Positions 16,482-25,868 of a DNA stretch of 64,000 nucleotides are shown piece after piece (within the stretch, counting starts at the first letter, position 1; the number at the start of each line of letters is the position of its first letter). This stretch comes from MFD02979-c5 sp963705385. Its GTDB lineage: Bacteria; Bacteroidota; Bacteroidia; Cytophagales; Amoebophilaceae. Under the pieces are notes generated by a model. It did no database searches and was not told the DNA's origin. It worked only from the letters and a program-made list of their open reading frames with translations. Made by a program: the position numbers and the translations under genes. Where the stretch lies: assembly GCA_963705385.1 (NCBI GenBank), contig OY970075.1:1-64000 (forward strand), written 5' to 3'.

Positions 16482-17354
16482 TCAAAAAGTAATAAAGCAT
16501 TCTGGATCTACTGCATTCCCCTCATACCAAAGCTCAAAATGAAGGTGAGGGCCTGTAGAAAGCTCGCCAGAGTTACCCATCGTAGCTATCACTTCTCCTG
16601 CCTCTACGAAATTATCAACTTTTTTTAATAACGCAGCATTGTGTTTATAAATAGAAACCAAATCCTTATTGTGTTGAATAACCATGACCCAGCCTGTTTC
16701 TACGGTCCAAGCAGAAAAGATTACTACTCCGTCAGCTATACATTTTATGGGCTCATTTTCTTTGGCTACAATGTCTACGCCATAGTGGCCGGTCTGATAT
16801 TTGAAGGGGGTAGTAATAATACCATTGACAGGAGAAAAGAAAAAGAGATCTTGCAAATCTTTGCTAGGCTTGTGGTAGGTAGGTAGCAGAGAGGACTCAC
16901 TGCCCTCCAACTCACCCCGCAATAGCGAGTCAGCAGCAACTAGCTGTTCAGCTTGGTAGGATGGAGCTGGAGACTTTGTTGATGGCGGTAGCGCTTCAGT
17001 TGTTTCTAGCTCATGCTCTGTTATTTCTTTGCCTGCAATAACGTTTTGAAGTAAATCAATAAACCTTTTTTGTCGATTATTTTGAGTTTCGAGTTCTTCT
17101 ACAGTTACAGAAAGTTGCACGATCTTTTTTTTGTTCTCTTGCTCCATATGTGCTGGGTTCAACCACCGGCCTAGGACAGTATTGGCTAGTAAGAGGCTAC
17201 AGATCACTAAAGTGACAAATAGAATAGAGAGCAAGGCTATGAGTTTAGCATAGCTAAAACTAAAGTTAGATTGCTCCAGTAGGTTTTCTTCGTTACGGAT
17301 GATAAGCTGATAGCGATTCGTCAGCCAACTAGAAAAGGTCTTTTTAAACTTCAA
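16482..17354 (-). CDS. M23 (LytM-type) peptidoglycan peptidase
   Basis: This 290-residue protein has a membrane anchor at about 35-60 (LIALLSILFVTLVICSLLLA), a coiled-coil-like stretch (about 70-105) and a C-terminal LytM domain. Zinc-binding motifs are visible: HYGVDI (HxxxD) and GPHLHFELW. Such enzymes cut peptide cross-links in peptidoglycan or activate other hydrolases at the membrane. It is followed by the bactofilin gene with only about 20 bp between, so the two probably form an operon. Confidence 0.92.
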   Translation of the reverse strand: MKFKKTFSSWLTNRYQLIIRNEENLLEQSNFSFSYAKLIALLSILFVTLVICSLLLANTVLGRWLNPAHMEQENKKKIVQLSVTVEELETQNNRQKRFIDLLQNVIAGKEITEHELETTEALPPSTKSPAPSYQAEQLVAADSLLRGELEGSESSLLPTYHKPSKDLQDLFFFSPVNGIITTPFKYQTGHYGVDIVAKENEPIKCIADGVVIFSAWTVETGWVMVIQHNKDLVSIYKHNAALLKKVDNFVEAGEVIATMGNSGELSTGPHLHFELWYEGNAVDPECFITF

Positions 17355-17539
17355 AGTCTATTTCCGTTTGATAGAATTGCTGTCTTAGAGACTCCTGAGT
17401 TTTCAGCTCAGGACAGCAAGGAGTTTGCTAATTTGTCAATAGCCTGGCCTATAATCGAATAAATACCGCCTGCATCTATAATGTACTACTATCCAAAAGG
17501 GTAGATGCATAACTCTTTCCTAAGACTAATCATTGCTAC

Positions 17540-19546
17540 TCACAACTGTGGTTTTCCTTGAGCCTCTGCTTTAGGCAGCTTCCTTGAGACTATCTTTGCT
17601 TTCTTTATGATTCCTTTTTCTTCAATAGAAGCTTCTTGCGCCTCTTTAGGATAGGGCCGTTTGCCAATCATCCGCTCTAAATCTTTTTGGAAGACGATCT
17701 CCTTGGCTAATAACTCTTGCGCAATAATCTCTAGTTCTTGCTTTTTGGTTAGTAGGAGCTCTTTGGCACGTTTATAGGCTGCCGCTACAATGTTTCTTAC
17801 TTCCTCATCAATTGTCTTAGCAGTAGACTCAGAATAAGGCTTTGTAAAGTTATAGTCCCCTTGCTGAGGATCTTGGAAGGAGATATTGCCCACCTTGTCA
17901 TTCATACCATAGATACCGACCATACTGTAGGCTAACTTTGTTATCCGCTCCAGGTCACTCAAGGCTCCTGTAGAGATTTTTCCAAATACAAGCTCCTCTG
18001 CTGCTCTACCCCCTAGTGCCATGCATAGCTCATCTAATAGCTGCTCAGTTTGGTATAGAAATTGTTCTTTGGGCAAATACTGTGCATAGCCTAAAGTAGC
18101 TATGCCTCTAGGCACGATGCTTACTTTGACAAGTGGATGGGCATGCTCTAAGAACCAACCAGCCACAGCGTGGCCTGCCTCATGGTAAGCCACAATTTCT
18201 TTTTCTTGTGGTGATATAATTTTATTCTTTTTTTCGAGGCCACCGATCACGCGATCGATAGCGTCTTGAAAGTCAGCCATAGTCACATTTTTTCTGTTTC
18301 TCCGAGCAGCAATCAGTGCGGCCTCGTTACAGATATTGGCAAGTTCTGCACCAGCAAAACCTGGAGTCTGTGCTGCTAACTTAGCAGCATCTACATCCTT
18401 AACCAGTTTTAAGGACTTGATGTGTACTTTGAGAATTGCTTCCCTATCAGCAATGTCTGGCTTGTCAACGCTGATTTGTCGATCAAACCTACCTGGCCTG
18501 AGAAGCGCTTGGTCAAGTACATCAGGCCTATTGGTAGCAGCCAAAATAATGACTCCAGAGTCAGTCGCAAAGCCGTCCATCTCTACGAGCAACGAATTGA
18601 GGGTGTTTTCTCTTTCGTCATTGATCCCAGGCATCTGTCCACGCCCTCTTGCTCTACCAATGGCATCAATCTCATCGATAAAAATGATACAAGGTGCTTT
18701 TTCTTTTGCTCGCTTAAAAAGGTCCCTGACCCGTGCTGCGCCTACACCCACAAAAAGTTCTATGAAGTCTGATCCTGATAAGGAGAAAAAGGGTACGTTT
18801 GCCTCTCCTGCTACGGCTTTGGCTAACAAAGTTTTGCCCGTGCCCGGAGGGCCTATTAGCAAGGCGCCTTTAGGTATTTTACCACCTAGCTTAGTGAATT
18901 TTTCAGGGTTTTTAAGGAATTCTACAATCTCCATGACCTCTTCTTTGGCTTCTTGCAAGCCTGCTATATTATCAAAGGTCACTTTGGTACCTTTTTCTGC
19001 ATCAAAAAGGATTGCCCTTGACTTCCCGATGTTGAAGATTTGCCCACCAGGACCGCCACCACCAGACATGCGGCGCATCATGAACCAGAATCCAACAAGC
19101 AAGAGGAAAAAAAATCCCCACTGACTCAGAAGGCCTGTAAAGTCATAGCGTTCTGTAGCAATGTAGCCTATCCTTTTTTCAGGTGCTATCCTAGCCTCTA
19201 GGGCCTTAAAGTTGTCATTAAATACCTCTGGCGAAGGGGTCCTAAAAGTATAAATAGGGCTATGGTCTGCAGCTAGATGATGACGTTCTTCTAATTCGCT
19301 CCTGTAAGGCTCTTGCTCAAGCACTTCTGGTTTAAGCTTTACTTCAATAATATTCTTATTCACCACTAAGACCACCTCTTGTACTTCATCATTCAACATC
19401 ATTTGCTCAAACCTGTGTTCAGAGATAGCAACGGTGCTGCTTACCTTATCGAAATAAAATGTACCAATGATAAAGGTCAATAATATGATAATCGCCCATG
19501 ACTGCGATGACGGCCTTTGTGGCAAGTTCTTTCTGCCTTTGTTCAT
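17540..19546 (-). CDS. ftsH: ATP-dependent zinc metalloprotease FtsH
   Basis: This is a full-length FtsH of 668 residues: an N-terminal membrane segment (about residues 18-35), a periplasmic part, a second membrane helix (WGFFFLLLVGFWFMMRR), an AAA+ domain with Walker A GPPGTGKT (about 232) and Walker B IIFIDEIDAIG, the second region of homology, and a peptidase domain with HEAGH (about 455). It degrades misfolded membrane proteins and regulatory proteins. It lies upstream of the M23-bactofilin pair and downstream of rsfS on the same strand, the usual Bacteroidota order. Confidence 0.97.
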   Translation of the reverse strand: MNKGRKNLPQRPSSQSWAIIILLTFIIGTFYFDKVSSTVAISEHRFEQMMLNDEVQEVVLVVNKNIIEVKLKPEVLEQEPYRSELEERHHLAADHSPIYTFRTPSPEVFNDNFKALEARIAPEKRIGYIATERYDFTGLLSQWGFFFLLLVGFWFMMRRMSGGGGPGGQIFNIGKSRAILFDAEKGTKVTFDNIAGLQEAKEEVMEIVEFLKNPEKFTKLGGKIPKGALLIGPPGTGKTLLAKAVAGEANVPFFSLSGSDFIELFVGVGAARVRDLFKRAKEKAPCIIFIDEIDAIGRARGRGQMPGINDERENTLNSLLVEMDGFATDSGVIILAATNRPDVLDQALLRPGRFDRQISVDKPDIADREAILKVHIKSLKLVKDVDAAKLAAQTPGFAGAELANICNEAALIAARRNRKNVTMADFQDAIDRVIGGLEKKNKIISPQEKEIVAYHEAGHAVAGWFLEHAHPLVKVSIVPRGIATLGYAQYLPKEQFLYQTEQLLDELCMALGGRAAEELVFGKISTGALSDLERITKLAYSMVGIYGMNDKVGNISFQDPQQGDYNFTKPYSESTAKTIDEEVRNIVAAAYKRAKELLLTKKQELEIIAQELLAKEIVFQKDLERMIGKRPYPKEAQEASIEEKGIIKKAKIVSRKLPKAEAQGKPQL

Positions 19547-19620
19547 AATTCAGTTTTTTGTGAAGCTAGACGAGGCCTTGATAGTCCATTTTAATAGAAG
19601 AAATGAAAAATTAATTAGCT

Positions 19621-19968
19621 TTAGCGCTCGATATGTGTTACTGCAGCATCTCCCCATAACGCTTCCAAGGCATAGAAAACCCGCTTCTCAGGGCAGAATA
19701 CGTGTACAACTACATTAACATAGTCTATTAGAATCCATCCTTGAGTACCTAGGCCCTCTTGCCTCCATGGATGCTCTCCTGTTTGCCTATAAGTTGTTTC
19801 GACAATAGCTTCAGCAATCGTCTCCACTTGCCTTTGCGTGTTTCCTGAGCAAATGATGAAGCAGTCTGTGATAGCATTGCGAATATGTTTGAGGTCAAGT
19901 ATGCTAATGTCCTGTGCCTTCTTTGCACGCATACCCTGAACAATTGCTTTGGTCAGTGTGCTTTCCAA
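19621..19968 (-). CDS. rsfS: Ribosome silencing factor RsfS
   Basis: This is a 115-residue protein of the RsfS/Iojap family (DUF143). RsfS binds ribosomal protein uL14 and blocks subunit joining when nutrients are low. Recognisable family segments are DCFIICSGNTQRQVETIAEA and GWILIDYVNVVVHVF. It is transcribed divergently from birA (54 bp between starts) and stands 74 bp upstream of ftsH, an arrangement common in Bacteroidota. Confidence 0.93.
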   Translation of the reverse strand: MESTLTKAIVQGMRAKKAQDISILDLKHIRNAITDCFIICSGNTQRQVETIAEAIVETTYRQTGEHPWRQEGLGTQGWILIDYVNVVVHVFCPEKRVFYALEALWGDAAVTHIER

Positions 19969-20022
19969 ACTCTTTTTCCTTTATAATAGCGGGTATCGTA
20001 ATCCTCCAACAAAAATATAAAA

Positions 20023-20787
20023 TTGTATAGCAATATAACTACGACTGCTAAGCTGATCGGGAAGCACCTCATCTATGAGGCAACGTGTACTTCAACGAAT
20101 AGTTTAGCAGCTCAATACCTAATGGAGAAGGACTTACCAGAAGGAACGGTTGTTATTACAGATTACCAATACCGAGGCAGAGGCCAAGGCGGTAATGTTT
20201 GGTACAGTGAACCACACAAAAACCTTACCTTTTCAGTGATCCTCTATCCTACCTCTTTAAGGGCTCAGCAAAACTTTGCGCTCAATATTATCACTACGCT
20301 TGCCATACAGCAAGCTTTGTCTAGGTACGTTGCCAAAGGCCTGGCAATTAAGTGGCCTAATGATATTTACCACCAGGACAAAAAGCTCTGCGGTGTACTT
20401 ATTGAAAACATAGTGCAAAAACAGCATATCAGGGCATCTGTAGTGGGTATTGGACTCAATATCAACCAAATGCATTTTCCTAGGCCAGGACCTACTTCAT
20501 TAGCACTTGTTTGCGGGCGTACTTGCAACTTACAAGAACTACTTGCACAAGTTTTAAATGCGCTTGAGCGCATTTATCTACAATTCCAGGCTCACGGCAT
20601 CGTTTCTTTAAAGGCAGCCTACCTTAAAAGCATGTATTGGATGCATGAACCCCATACATTCAGGGACCAAAAACAGACTTTCCAAGGAAAAATCGTTGGT
20701 ATAGATGCTGTTGGTCAATTAGCAATTGAACAAGTAAATGGTACTGTAAGGTACTACAATATCAAAGAGGTAATCTTCGTAGCTTAA
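20023..20787 (+). CDS. birA: Biotin-[acetyl-CoA-carboxylase] ligase
   Basis: This is a 254-residue BirA-type protein ligase without the N-terminal DNA-binding domain. The biotinyl-5'-AMP-forming core shows RGRGQGGNVWYSEP and KWPNDIYHQDKKLCGVLIEN, and the C-terminus has the small SH3-like domain. It attaches biotin to carboxylase subunits. No ATG is available near the start of the conserved region, so the gene most likely begins at the TTG at 20023. It is divergent from rsfS. Confidence 0.9.
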   Translation: MYSNITTTAKLIGKHLIYEATCTSTNSLAAQYLMEKDLPEGTVVITDYQYRGRGQGGNVWYSEPHKNLTFSVILYPTSLRAQQNFALNIITTLAIQQALSRYVAKGLAIKWPNDIYHQDKKLCGVLIENIVQKQHIRASVVGIGLNINQMHFPRPGPTSLALVCGRTCNLQELLAQVLNALERIYLQFQAHGIVSLKAAYLKSMYWMHEPHTFRDQKQTFQGKIVGIDAVGQLAIEQVNGTVRYYNIKEVIFVA

Positions 20788-21077
20788 AAATGCTATTGAA
20801 TTGTTGGTGCTACCCCATAAACCTTTTAGGGGACTCCAAGAAACAAGAATGCCCGTGGCTACTCACCTATGATTGAGCAGCTATGAGGGCATCAAAAGGG
20901 AAAGCCTTCTTTTTATGCATTTATAGTGATGGCTTGCTCCTCAGGTATACATGGTGCTTCATTGAAAGGCAGTTATAGTGATTAAAATTACCTCCAGCCT
21001 GCTTTATTGTCCATAGGAAGAACATAGCTACCTTTGTGTCACACGATTATGAATCCAAAAATTGTAAGCTAAAAACT

Positions 21078-22820
21078 ATGCTAAGGACGCATACCTGTGG
21101 AGCGCTACGTCTAGAGCAATTGGGGATTTCTGTTATCCTTTGTGGATGGGTACAGCGAGTGCGCGACAAAGGTGGTATCATTTGGCTAGACCTGCGCGAC
21201 CGTTACGGCATTACACAACTGATTTTTGAAGAAGGCGTTACAAACCCAGCCCTCTTACAACAGGCTAGGAAACTTGGTCGGGAATATGTTATCAAGGCAC
21301 AAGGGATGGTCGTAGAAAGGAGTGCTAAAAATCCACACCTACCTACTGGAGACATTGAAGTGCAGGTACAAGCCCTGGAAATCCTCAACCGTGCGAAAAC
21401 ACCTCCTTTTCTTATTGAAACAGAGACCGATGGCGGCGAGGAGCTGCGTATGCAATACCGCTATTTAGACTTAAGGCGGTCCCCCCTAAAAGATAACCTC
21501 ATACTCCGCCACCAGGTAACACAGCAAACGCGTATCTACCTTAACCAACAGCAGTTTCTAGAGATAGAAACCCCGATCCTAATCAAATCTACCCCTGAAG
21601 GAGCGCGGGACTTTGTGGTGCCCTCTCGTATACATATAGGTGAGTTTTATGCACTTCCTCAGTCGTCTCAGCTTTTGAAGCAATTACTGATGATAGCAGG
21701 GTTTGACCGTTGCTACCAACTACCCAAGTGCCTTAGAGACGAAGCCCTCAGAGCAGACCGGCAGCCTGAATTCACGCAAATTGATTGCGAGTTGACCTTT
21801 GTGACCCAGGAGGATATCCTAGCAATCTTTGAGGGACTCCTAGATTTCTTATTTAAACACATCAAAAACCTCACCCTACCACCATTTCCGCGCATGCCTT
21901 ATGCCCAGGCCATGCAGCTATATGGTACTGATAAGCCTGACTTGCGTTTTGGAATGCCTTTTGTTGAGCTTACCCACCTGGTACAAGGAAAAGACTTTCA
22001 AATGTTTGATAAGGCAGCGCTAGTAGTAGGCATATGTGTACAAAAATGTGCAGAATATACGCGCAAGCAGCTGGATCAGTTAATAGATTTTGTGCAACAG
22101 CCACAGGTAGGTGCCCATGGATTGGTCTATGTGAAGTACAACCCAGACGGCAGCCTAAAGTCTTCTGTAGACAAGTTTTTTGACCAAGAGCAGCTTGCTA
22201 GGTGGGCAGCAGCCATGGAAGCACAACCAGGTGACCTGCTACTGATCTTAGCTGGAGCAACGCAGCCAACACGACAAGCCCTGGCTGAACTCCGCCTGAA
22301 GCTAGGTGACGACCTGGGCTTGCGTGACAAAAACCATTTTTCCCCACTTTGGGTAGTAGATTTTCCTTTGCTAGCATGGGATGAAGCAACGCAGCGTTAC
22401 CATGCTCAGCACCATCCTTTTACTTCGCCTCAGGCAACAGATATTCCACTACTAGAAAAGCAGCCTGAGGCAGTCCGCGCCAATGCCTATGACTTGGTTA
22501 TTAATGGCATAGAAGTAGGGGGAGGGTCTATTCGGATTTGTGAACGAGCGTTGCAAGAAAAAGTGTTTCACATACTAGGCTTTAGCCCAGAGGAGGCTGT
22601 GCAGCAGTTTGGCTTTTTACTGGAGGCACTGGAGTACGGTGCTCCCCCCCATGGAGGCATTGCGTTGGGCCTAGATCGGCTGTGCACACTGTTGGGCGGA
22701 GAGGCAGCTATCCGCTCGTTTATCGCTTTCCCTAAAAATAATGCTGGCCGTGATGTAATGCTCAAAGCACCTGCTCCCATCTCAGAAGCACAACTAAAAG
22801 AACTAGGCATCAAGCTATAA
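21078..22820 (+). CDS. aspS: Aspartyl-tRNA synthetase
   Basis: This is a bacterial-type class II AspRS of 580 residues: N-terminal OB-fold anticodon domain, catalytic core with motif 2 (LRDEALRADRQPEFTQID), the GAD insertion after about residue 285, and motif 3 (GIALGLDRL). The frame is open from a GTG at 21036, but the ATG at 21078 begins the conserved N-terminus (MLRTHTCGALR), so I use it. The preceding 290 bp back to birA hold nothing I recognise. Confidence 0.96.
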   Translation: MLRTHTCGALRLEQLGISVILCGWVQRVRDKGGIIWLDLRDRYGITQLIFEEGVTNPALLQQARKLGREYVIKAQGMVVERSAKNPHLPTGDIEVQVQALEILNRAKTPPFLIETETDGGEELRMQYRYLDLRRSPLKDNLILRHQVTQQTRIYLNQQQFLEIETPILIKSTPEGARDFVVPSRIHIGEFYALPQSSQLLKQLLMIAGFDRCYQLPKCLRDEALRADRQPEFTQIDCELTFVTQEDILAIFEGLLDFLFKHIKNLTLPPFPRMPYAQAMQLYGTDKPDLRFGMPFVELTHLVQGKDFQMFDKAALVVGICVQKCAEYTRKQLDQLIDFVQQPQVGAHGLVYVKYNPDGSLKSSVDKFFDQEQLARWAAAMEAQPGDLLLILAGATQPTRQALAELRLKLGDDLGLRDKNHFSPLWVVDFPLLAWDEATQRYHAQHHPFTSPQATDIPLLEKQPEAVRANAYDLVINGIEVGGGSIRICERALQEKVFHILGFSPEEAVQQFGFLLEALEYGAPPHGGIALGLDRLCTLLGGEAAIRSFIAFPKNNAGRDVMLKAPAPISEAQLKELGIKL

Positions 22821-23338
22821 TAGGGATTATTGATTTTCAGACCTCTCTGCTCATTAAACATTGTATTCATGCAATTCGCCTAATTTTAGGAATATTGGCA
22901 CTGAAGAGTTGTACCTAGAAATCATAACAGGATTTCCTCTTTCGAGGAAAGAGCTTAGCATAGCAGTTTATTCATGCCCAGCAATAGGCATAACCAAACA
23001 GCAAAACGTTCGCGTTAATGACCCTACATACTAGACAAACTTTGAGCAAGCTCTACAAGAAGTAAGTACCCTAGAGAGAAGTTTATTTCTTTAAATTTTT
23101 TTCATTCCCGTCCTATACTGATTTCTCGAAAACCATCAGCACAGAGCTAAGCATTTATTATCCATTACCATGAATAGGGCTTTATTGAAGCATATTTTTA
23201 AAGAAGTAATTGCACAAAATTTTTAGCTTTAGAAGGGGTGACTCTAGGGAATCCTTGAAACTATAAAGAAAATTCCATATAATTGTATTCACATCTTGGA
23301 AGGAAGCAAGCTATACTTTGTGGTTAAAACCTATTGCC
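22821..23338. other. Intergenic gap between aspS and the GT5 gene
   Basis: These 518 bp show no open frame of useful length, no tRNA-like fold and no clear repeat. It may be the remains of a lost gene, but I see no recognisable protein in any frame. Confidence 0.4.
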
Positions 23339-24142
23339 ATGTCTAAGCTAAAAATACTCTATGCTGCTAGTGAAATTAGTCCCTTCCTCAAGACCTCTTC
23401 AGTTGCTGATTTTGTCAGAGTACTTCCCCAACACGTGCAAGAAAACGGCATAGAGGTTAGGATTCTAGTTCCTAGGTTTGGTTTAATTAATGAAAAGAAG
23501 AACAAGCTCCACGAAGTAGTTAGGTTATCAGGCATCAACATTACAGTAGGTGCAGAAGAAATGCCTCTAGTAATCAAGGTAGCTTCTATCCCTAGTGCAA
23601 AGCTTCAAGTGTACTTTATTGACAACAAAGACTACTTTAAAAGAAAGGCAGTATTCTATGATAAGGACAATCAATTTTTTGAGGACAACGACGAAAAAGT
23701 TATTTTCTTTTGCAAAGGGGTATTAGAAACTGTAAAAAGGCTTGAATGGGCTCCTGACATTATCCATTGCCATGATTGGATCACTAGCCTTATTCCTATG
23801 TACCTGAAGACAACCTACCAGCATGATCCTACTTTTAAAAAATCAAAGGTGATATTTACGCTTTATAACAATGCTTTCTCTCACAAGTTTGGCAAGAACT
23901 TAGCAGAAAAAGTGAAAATGGTAGGCGTAGACAAAAAGGGATTGGCTTCACTGGCATCTGCAGATTTTAGTGGATTAATTAAGACAGGCATCAAGTATGC
24001 AGACGTCGTCATGAGAACTGAGGCGCTCAGTAATGAGAATTTTAAGGATTCACTCCATGAGCAAGAGATTGGTTGTATAGAAAACAATGAAACAGGGGTA
24101 GAGGCTTATTATAACCTCTACAAGGAATTAGCAAATGCGTAA
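23339..24142 (+). CDS. Short GT5 glycogen/starch-synthase-like protein
   Basis: This 267-residue protein matches only the N-terminal (starch synthase catalytic) half of GT5 glycogen synthases: KILYAASEISPFLKTSSVAD at the start, then APDIIHCHDWITSLIPMYLK. The canonical KTGGL motif near the start reads KTSSV here, and the C-terminal GT-B half that binds the nucleotide sugar is absent. Short stand-alone proteins of this kind exist in Bacteroidota, but their activity is unclear to me. I chose the ATG at 23339 over an upstream in-frame TTG. Confidence 0.8.
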   Translation: MSKLKILYAASEISPFLKTSSVADFVRVLPQHVQENGIEVRILVPRFGLINEKKNKLHEVVRLSGINITVGAEEMPLVIKVASIPSAKLQVYFIDNKDYFKRKAVFYDKDNQFFEDNDEKVIFFCKGVLETVKRLEWAPDIIHCHDWITSLIPMYLKTTYQHDPTFKKSKVIFTLYNNAFSHKFGKNLAEKVKMVGVDKKGLASLASADFSGLIKTGIKYADVVMRTEALSNENFKDSLHEQEIGCIENNETGVEAYYNLYKELANA

Positions 24143-24161
24143 GTAGGCATATCTCAATGAG

Positions 24162-25694
24162 TTAAACCGCCTTATTTCTCTTTAAGGCGGTTTCTATCCG
24201 CGTAATACATTCTTCTTTTCCAATAATCTCCATGCTCTGCACCAAGTCTGGGCCAGCTGCTAGGCCTGTTAGTGCTAACCGTATGGCTGGTATGATTTGG
24301 CCCATCTTGATGGACCTAGATGCTAGCAAACCCATCAAGGCAGCTTTAATCTCAGTAGTTTGAAAAGTTTCCAGGGCTTTGAGCACAGCGACAAACTCCT
24401 GCAGCATGGTACAAGCTTGTGCGCTCCATTTTGTTTTTAGGACCTGCTCATCATAAGTCTCAGGTGCTATGAAAAAGTATTTTCCTTGCTGCCAAAAGTC
24501 TTGTGGAAATACTGCGCGCTCTTTAAGGAGCTGACACACCTGCAAGGCCTTTGTATGGCTACAAGCTAGCTTATATGCTTTTAAGCCTTGCAGCAAGTAC
24601 TGAACAAGCACTGCGTCAGGCTGTGTCCTAAGGTACTGCTGGTTGAACCACTCAGCTTTCTGGATATCAAACTTAACACCAGACTTACCAATTTTTTCAA
24701 TGGAAAATGCTTGGATAAGGGCTTCTTTGCTAAAAAGTTCTTGTTGGCCTCCAGCGTTCCAACCCAATAGTGCCAAAAAGTTAAGCAGCGCTTCAGGTAG
24801 ATAACCTCGTTCAAGGAATCCCTGTATATGCTCCTTTGTATCAGGATCTTCCCAAGCCATAGGGAAAATAGGTAAGCTATGCTTATCAGCGTCCCTTTTA
24901 CTGAGTTTTCCTGTACCTTCAGGCTTGAGGAGTAAGGGGAGGTGAACAAAATTCGGCATCGATGCTTCCCAACCTAAGCATTGATAAAGTAGCACATGGA
25001 TCGGCGTAGAAGAGATCCATTCTTCTCCCCTAATCACATGGCTAATCTGCATCAAGTAATCATCTACTACACTGGCAAAATGGTAAGTAGGTATGCCGTC
25101 TGATTTCATCAGCACCTTATCGTCTAAGGCAGCTGCCTGAGTTTTTACCCACCCTCTGACTTGGTCATGGAACCGAATGTCTTGTTTATGCGGTACTTTG
25201 ATACGAATAACATAGGGCGCACCAGCCTGCAGTAACGTTTTGACTTCTTCTTGAGGAAGCGTAAGGGAGTTACGCATCCATTCTCTGCTAATAGCATTGT
25301 ATTGTGGTGCAGCTACTCTGGCTTCCTTGAGCCTTTCTCGCATTGCATCTAACTCTTCTGGCGTGTCAAAAGCATAATAAGCTTTTTCCTTTTCTATCAG
25401 CTGGGTTGCATAGGTCTGGTAAGTCGCTTTTCTTTCTGATTGTCTGTAAGGGCCAAAATCACCTCCTTGAACAGGTCCCTCATCAGCTTCAATACCTAGC
25501 CAATGCAACGTGTTCAGGATATATTCCTCTGCACCTGGAACAAAACGTGTCTGGTCTGTGTCTTCTATCCTGAGTACAAATTGTCCTTGATGCTTTTTTG
25601 CAAAAAGATAGTTGTACAAGGCAGTCCTAACACCTCCAATATGCAACGCCCCTGTAGGGCTGGGAGCAAACCTTACTCTCACTTTTTTTTCCAT
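24162..25694 (-). CDS. gltX: Glutamyl-tRNA synthetase
   Basis: This is a class I GluRS of 510 residues. The HIGH-type signature is PTGALHIGGVRTALYN and the KMSKS-type motif reads GKLSKRD. The C-terminal alpha-helical anticodon-binding domain is present. It charges tRNA(Glu), and in organisms with GatCAB probably also tRNA(Gln); gatA is present in this window at 40.6-42.1 kb. Confidence 0.97.
   Translation of the reverse strand: MEKKVRVRFAPSPTGALHIGGVRTALYNYLFAKKHQGQFVLRIEDTDQTRFVPGAEEYILNTLHWLGIEADEGPVQGGDFGPYRQSERKATYQTYATQLIEKEKAYYAFDTPEELDAMRERLKEARVAAPQYNAISREWMRNSLTLPQEEVKTLLQAGAPYVIRIKVPHKQDIRFHDQVRGWVKTQAAALDDKVLMKSDGIPTYHFASVVDDYLMQISHVIRGEEWISSTPIHVLLYQCLGWEASMPNFVHLPLLLKPEGTGKLSKRDADKHSLPIFPMAWEDPDTKEHIQGFLERGYLPEALLNFLALLGWNAGGQQELFSKEALIQAFSIEKIGKSGVKFDIQKAEWFNQQYLRTQPDAVLVQYLLQGLKAYKLACSHTKALQVCQLLKERAVFPQDFWQQGKYFFIAPETYDEQVLKTKWSAQACTMLQEFVAVLKALETFQTTEIKAALMGLLASRSIKMGQIIPAIRLALTGLAAGPDLVQSMEIIGKEECITRIETALKRNKAV
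24164..24193. terminator. Convergent hairpin terminator
   Basis: A perfect 11-bp inverted repeat (AAACCGCCTTA, 8-nt loop, TAAGGCGGTTT) lies between the GT5-like gene and gltX, which converge here. It overlaps the last codons of gltX. A short T run follows on the plus strand and A/T on the other side, so it could terminate both genes. Confidence 0.75.
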
Positions 25695-25868
25695 ACCATT
25701 TAATTTTCACACAAAAGTAAGTAATACAAGCTAGAATGGTGCGTGATAGCTGGTGGGTTATGAAGGCCAGGTATTCGTTCAACCACTAAGGCCAGTAAGG
25801 TGCTGATCAAGCATAAGTAAAATGATTTAGCATAGGCCGTTTTTTCTGTATTTCTCTTTCAGGATATT

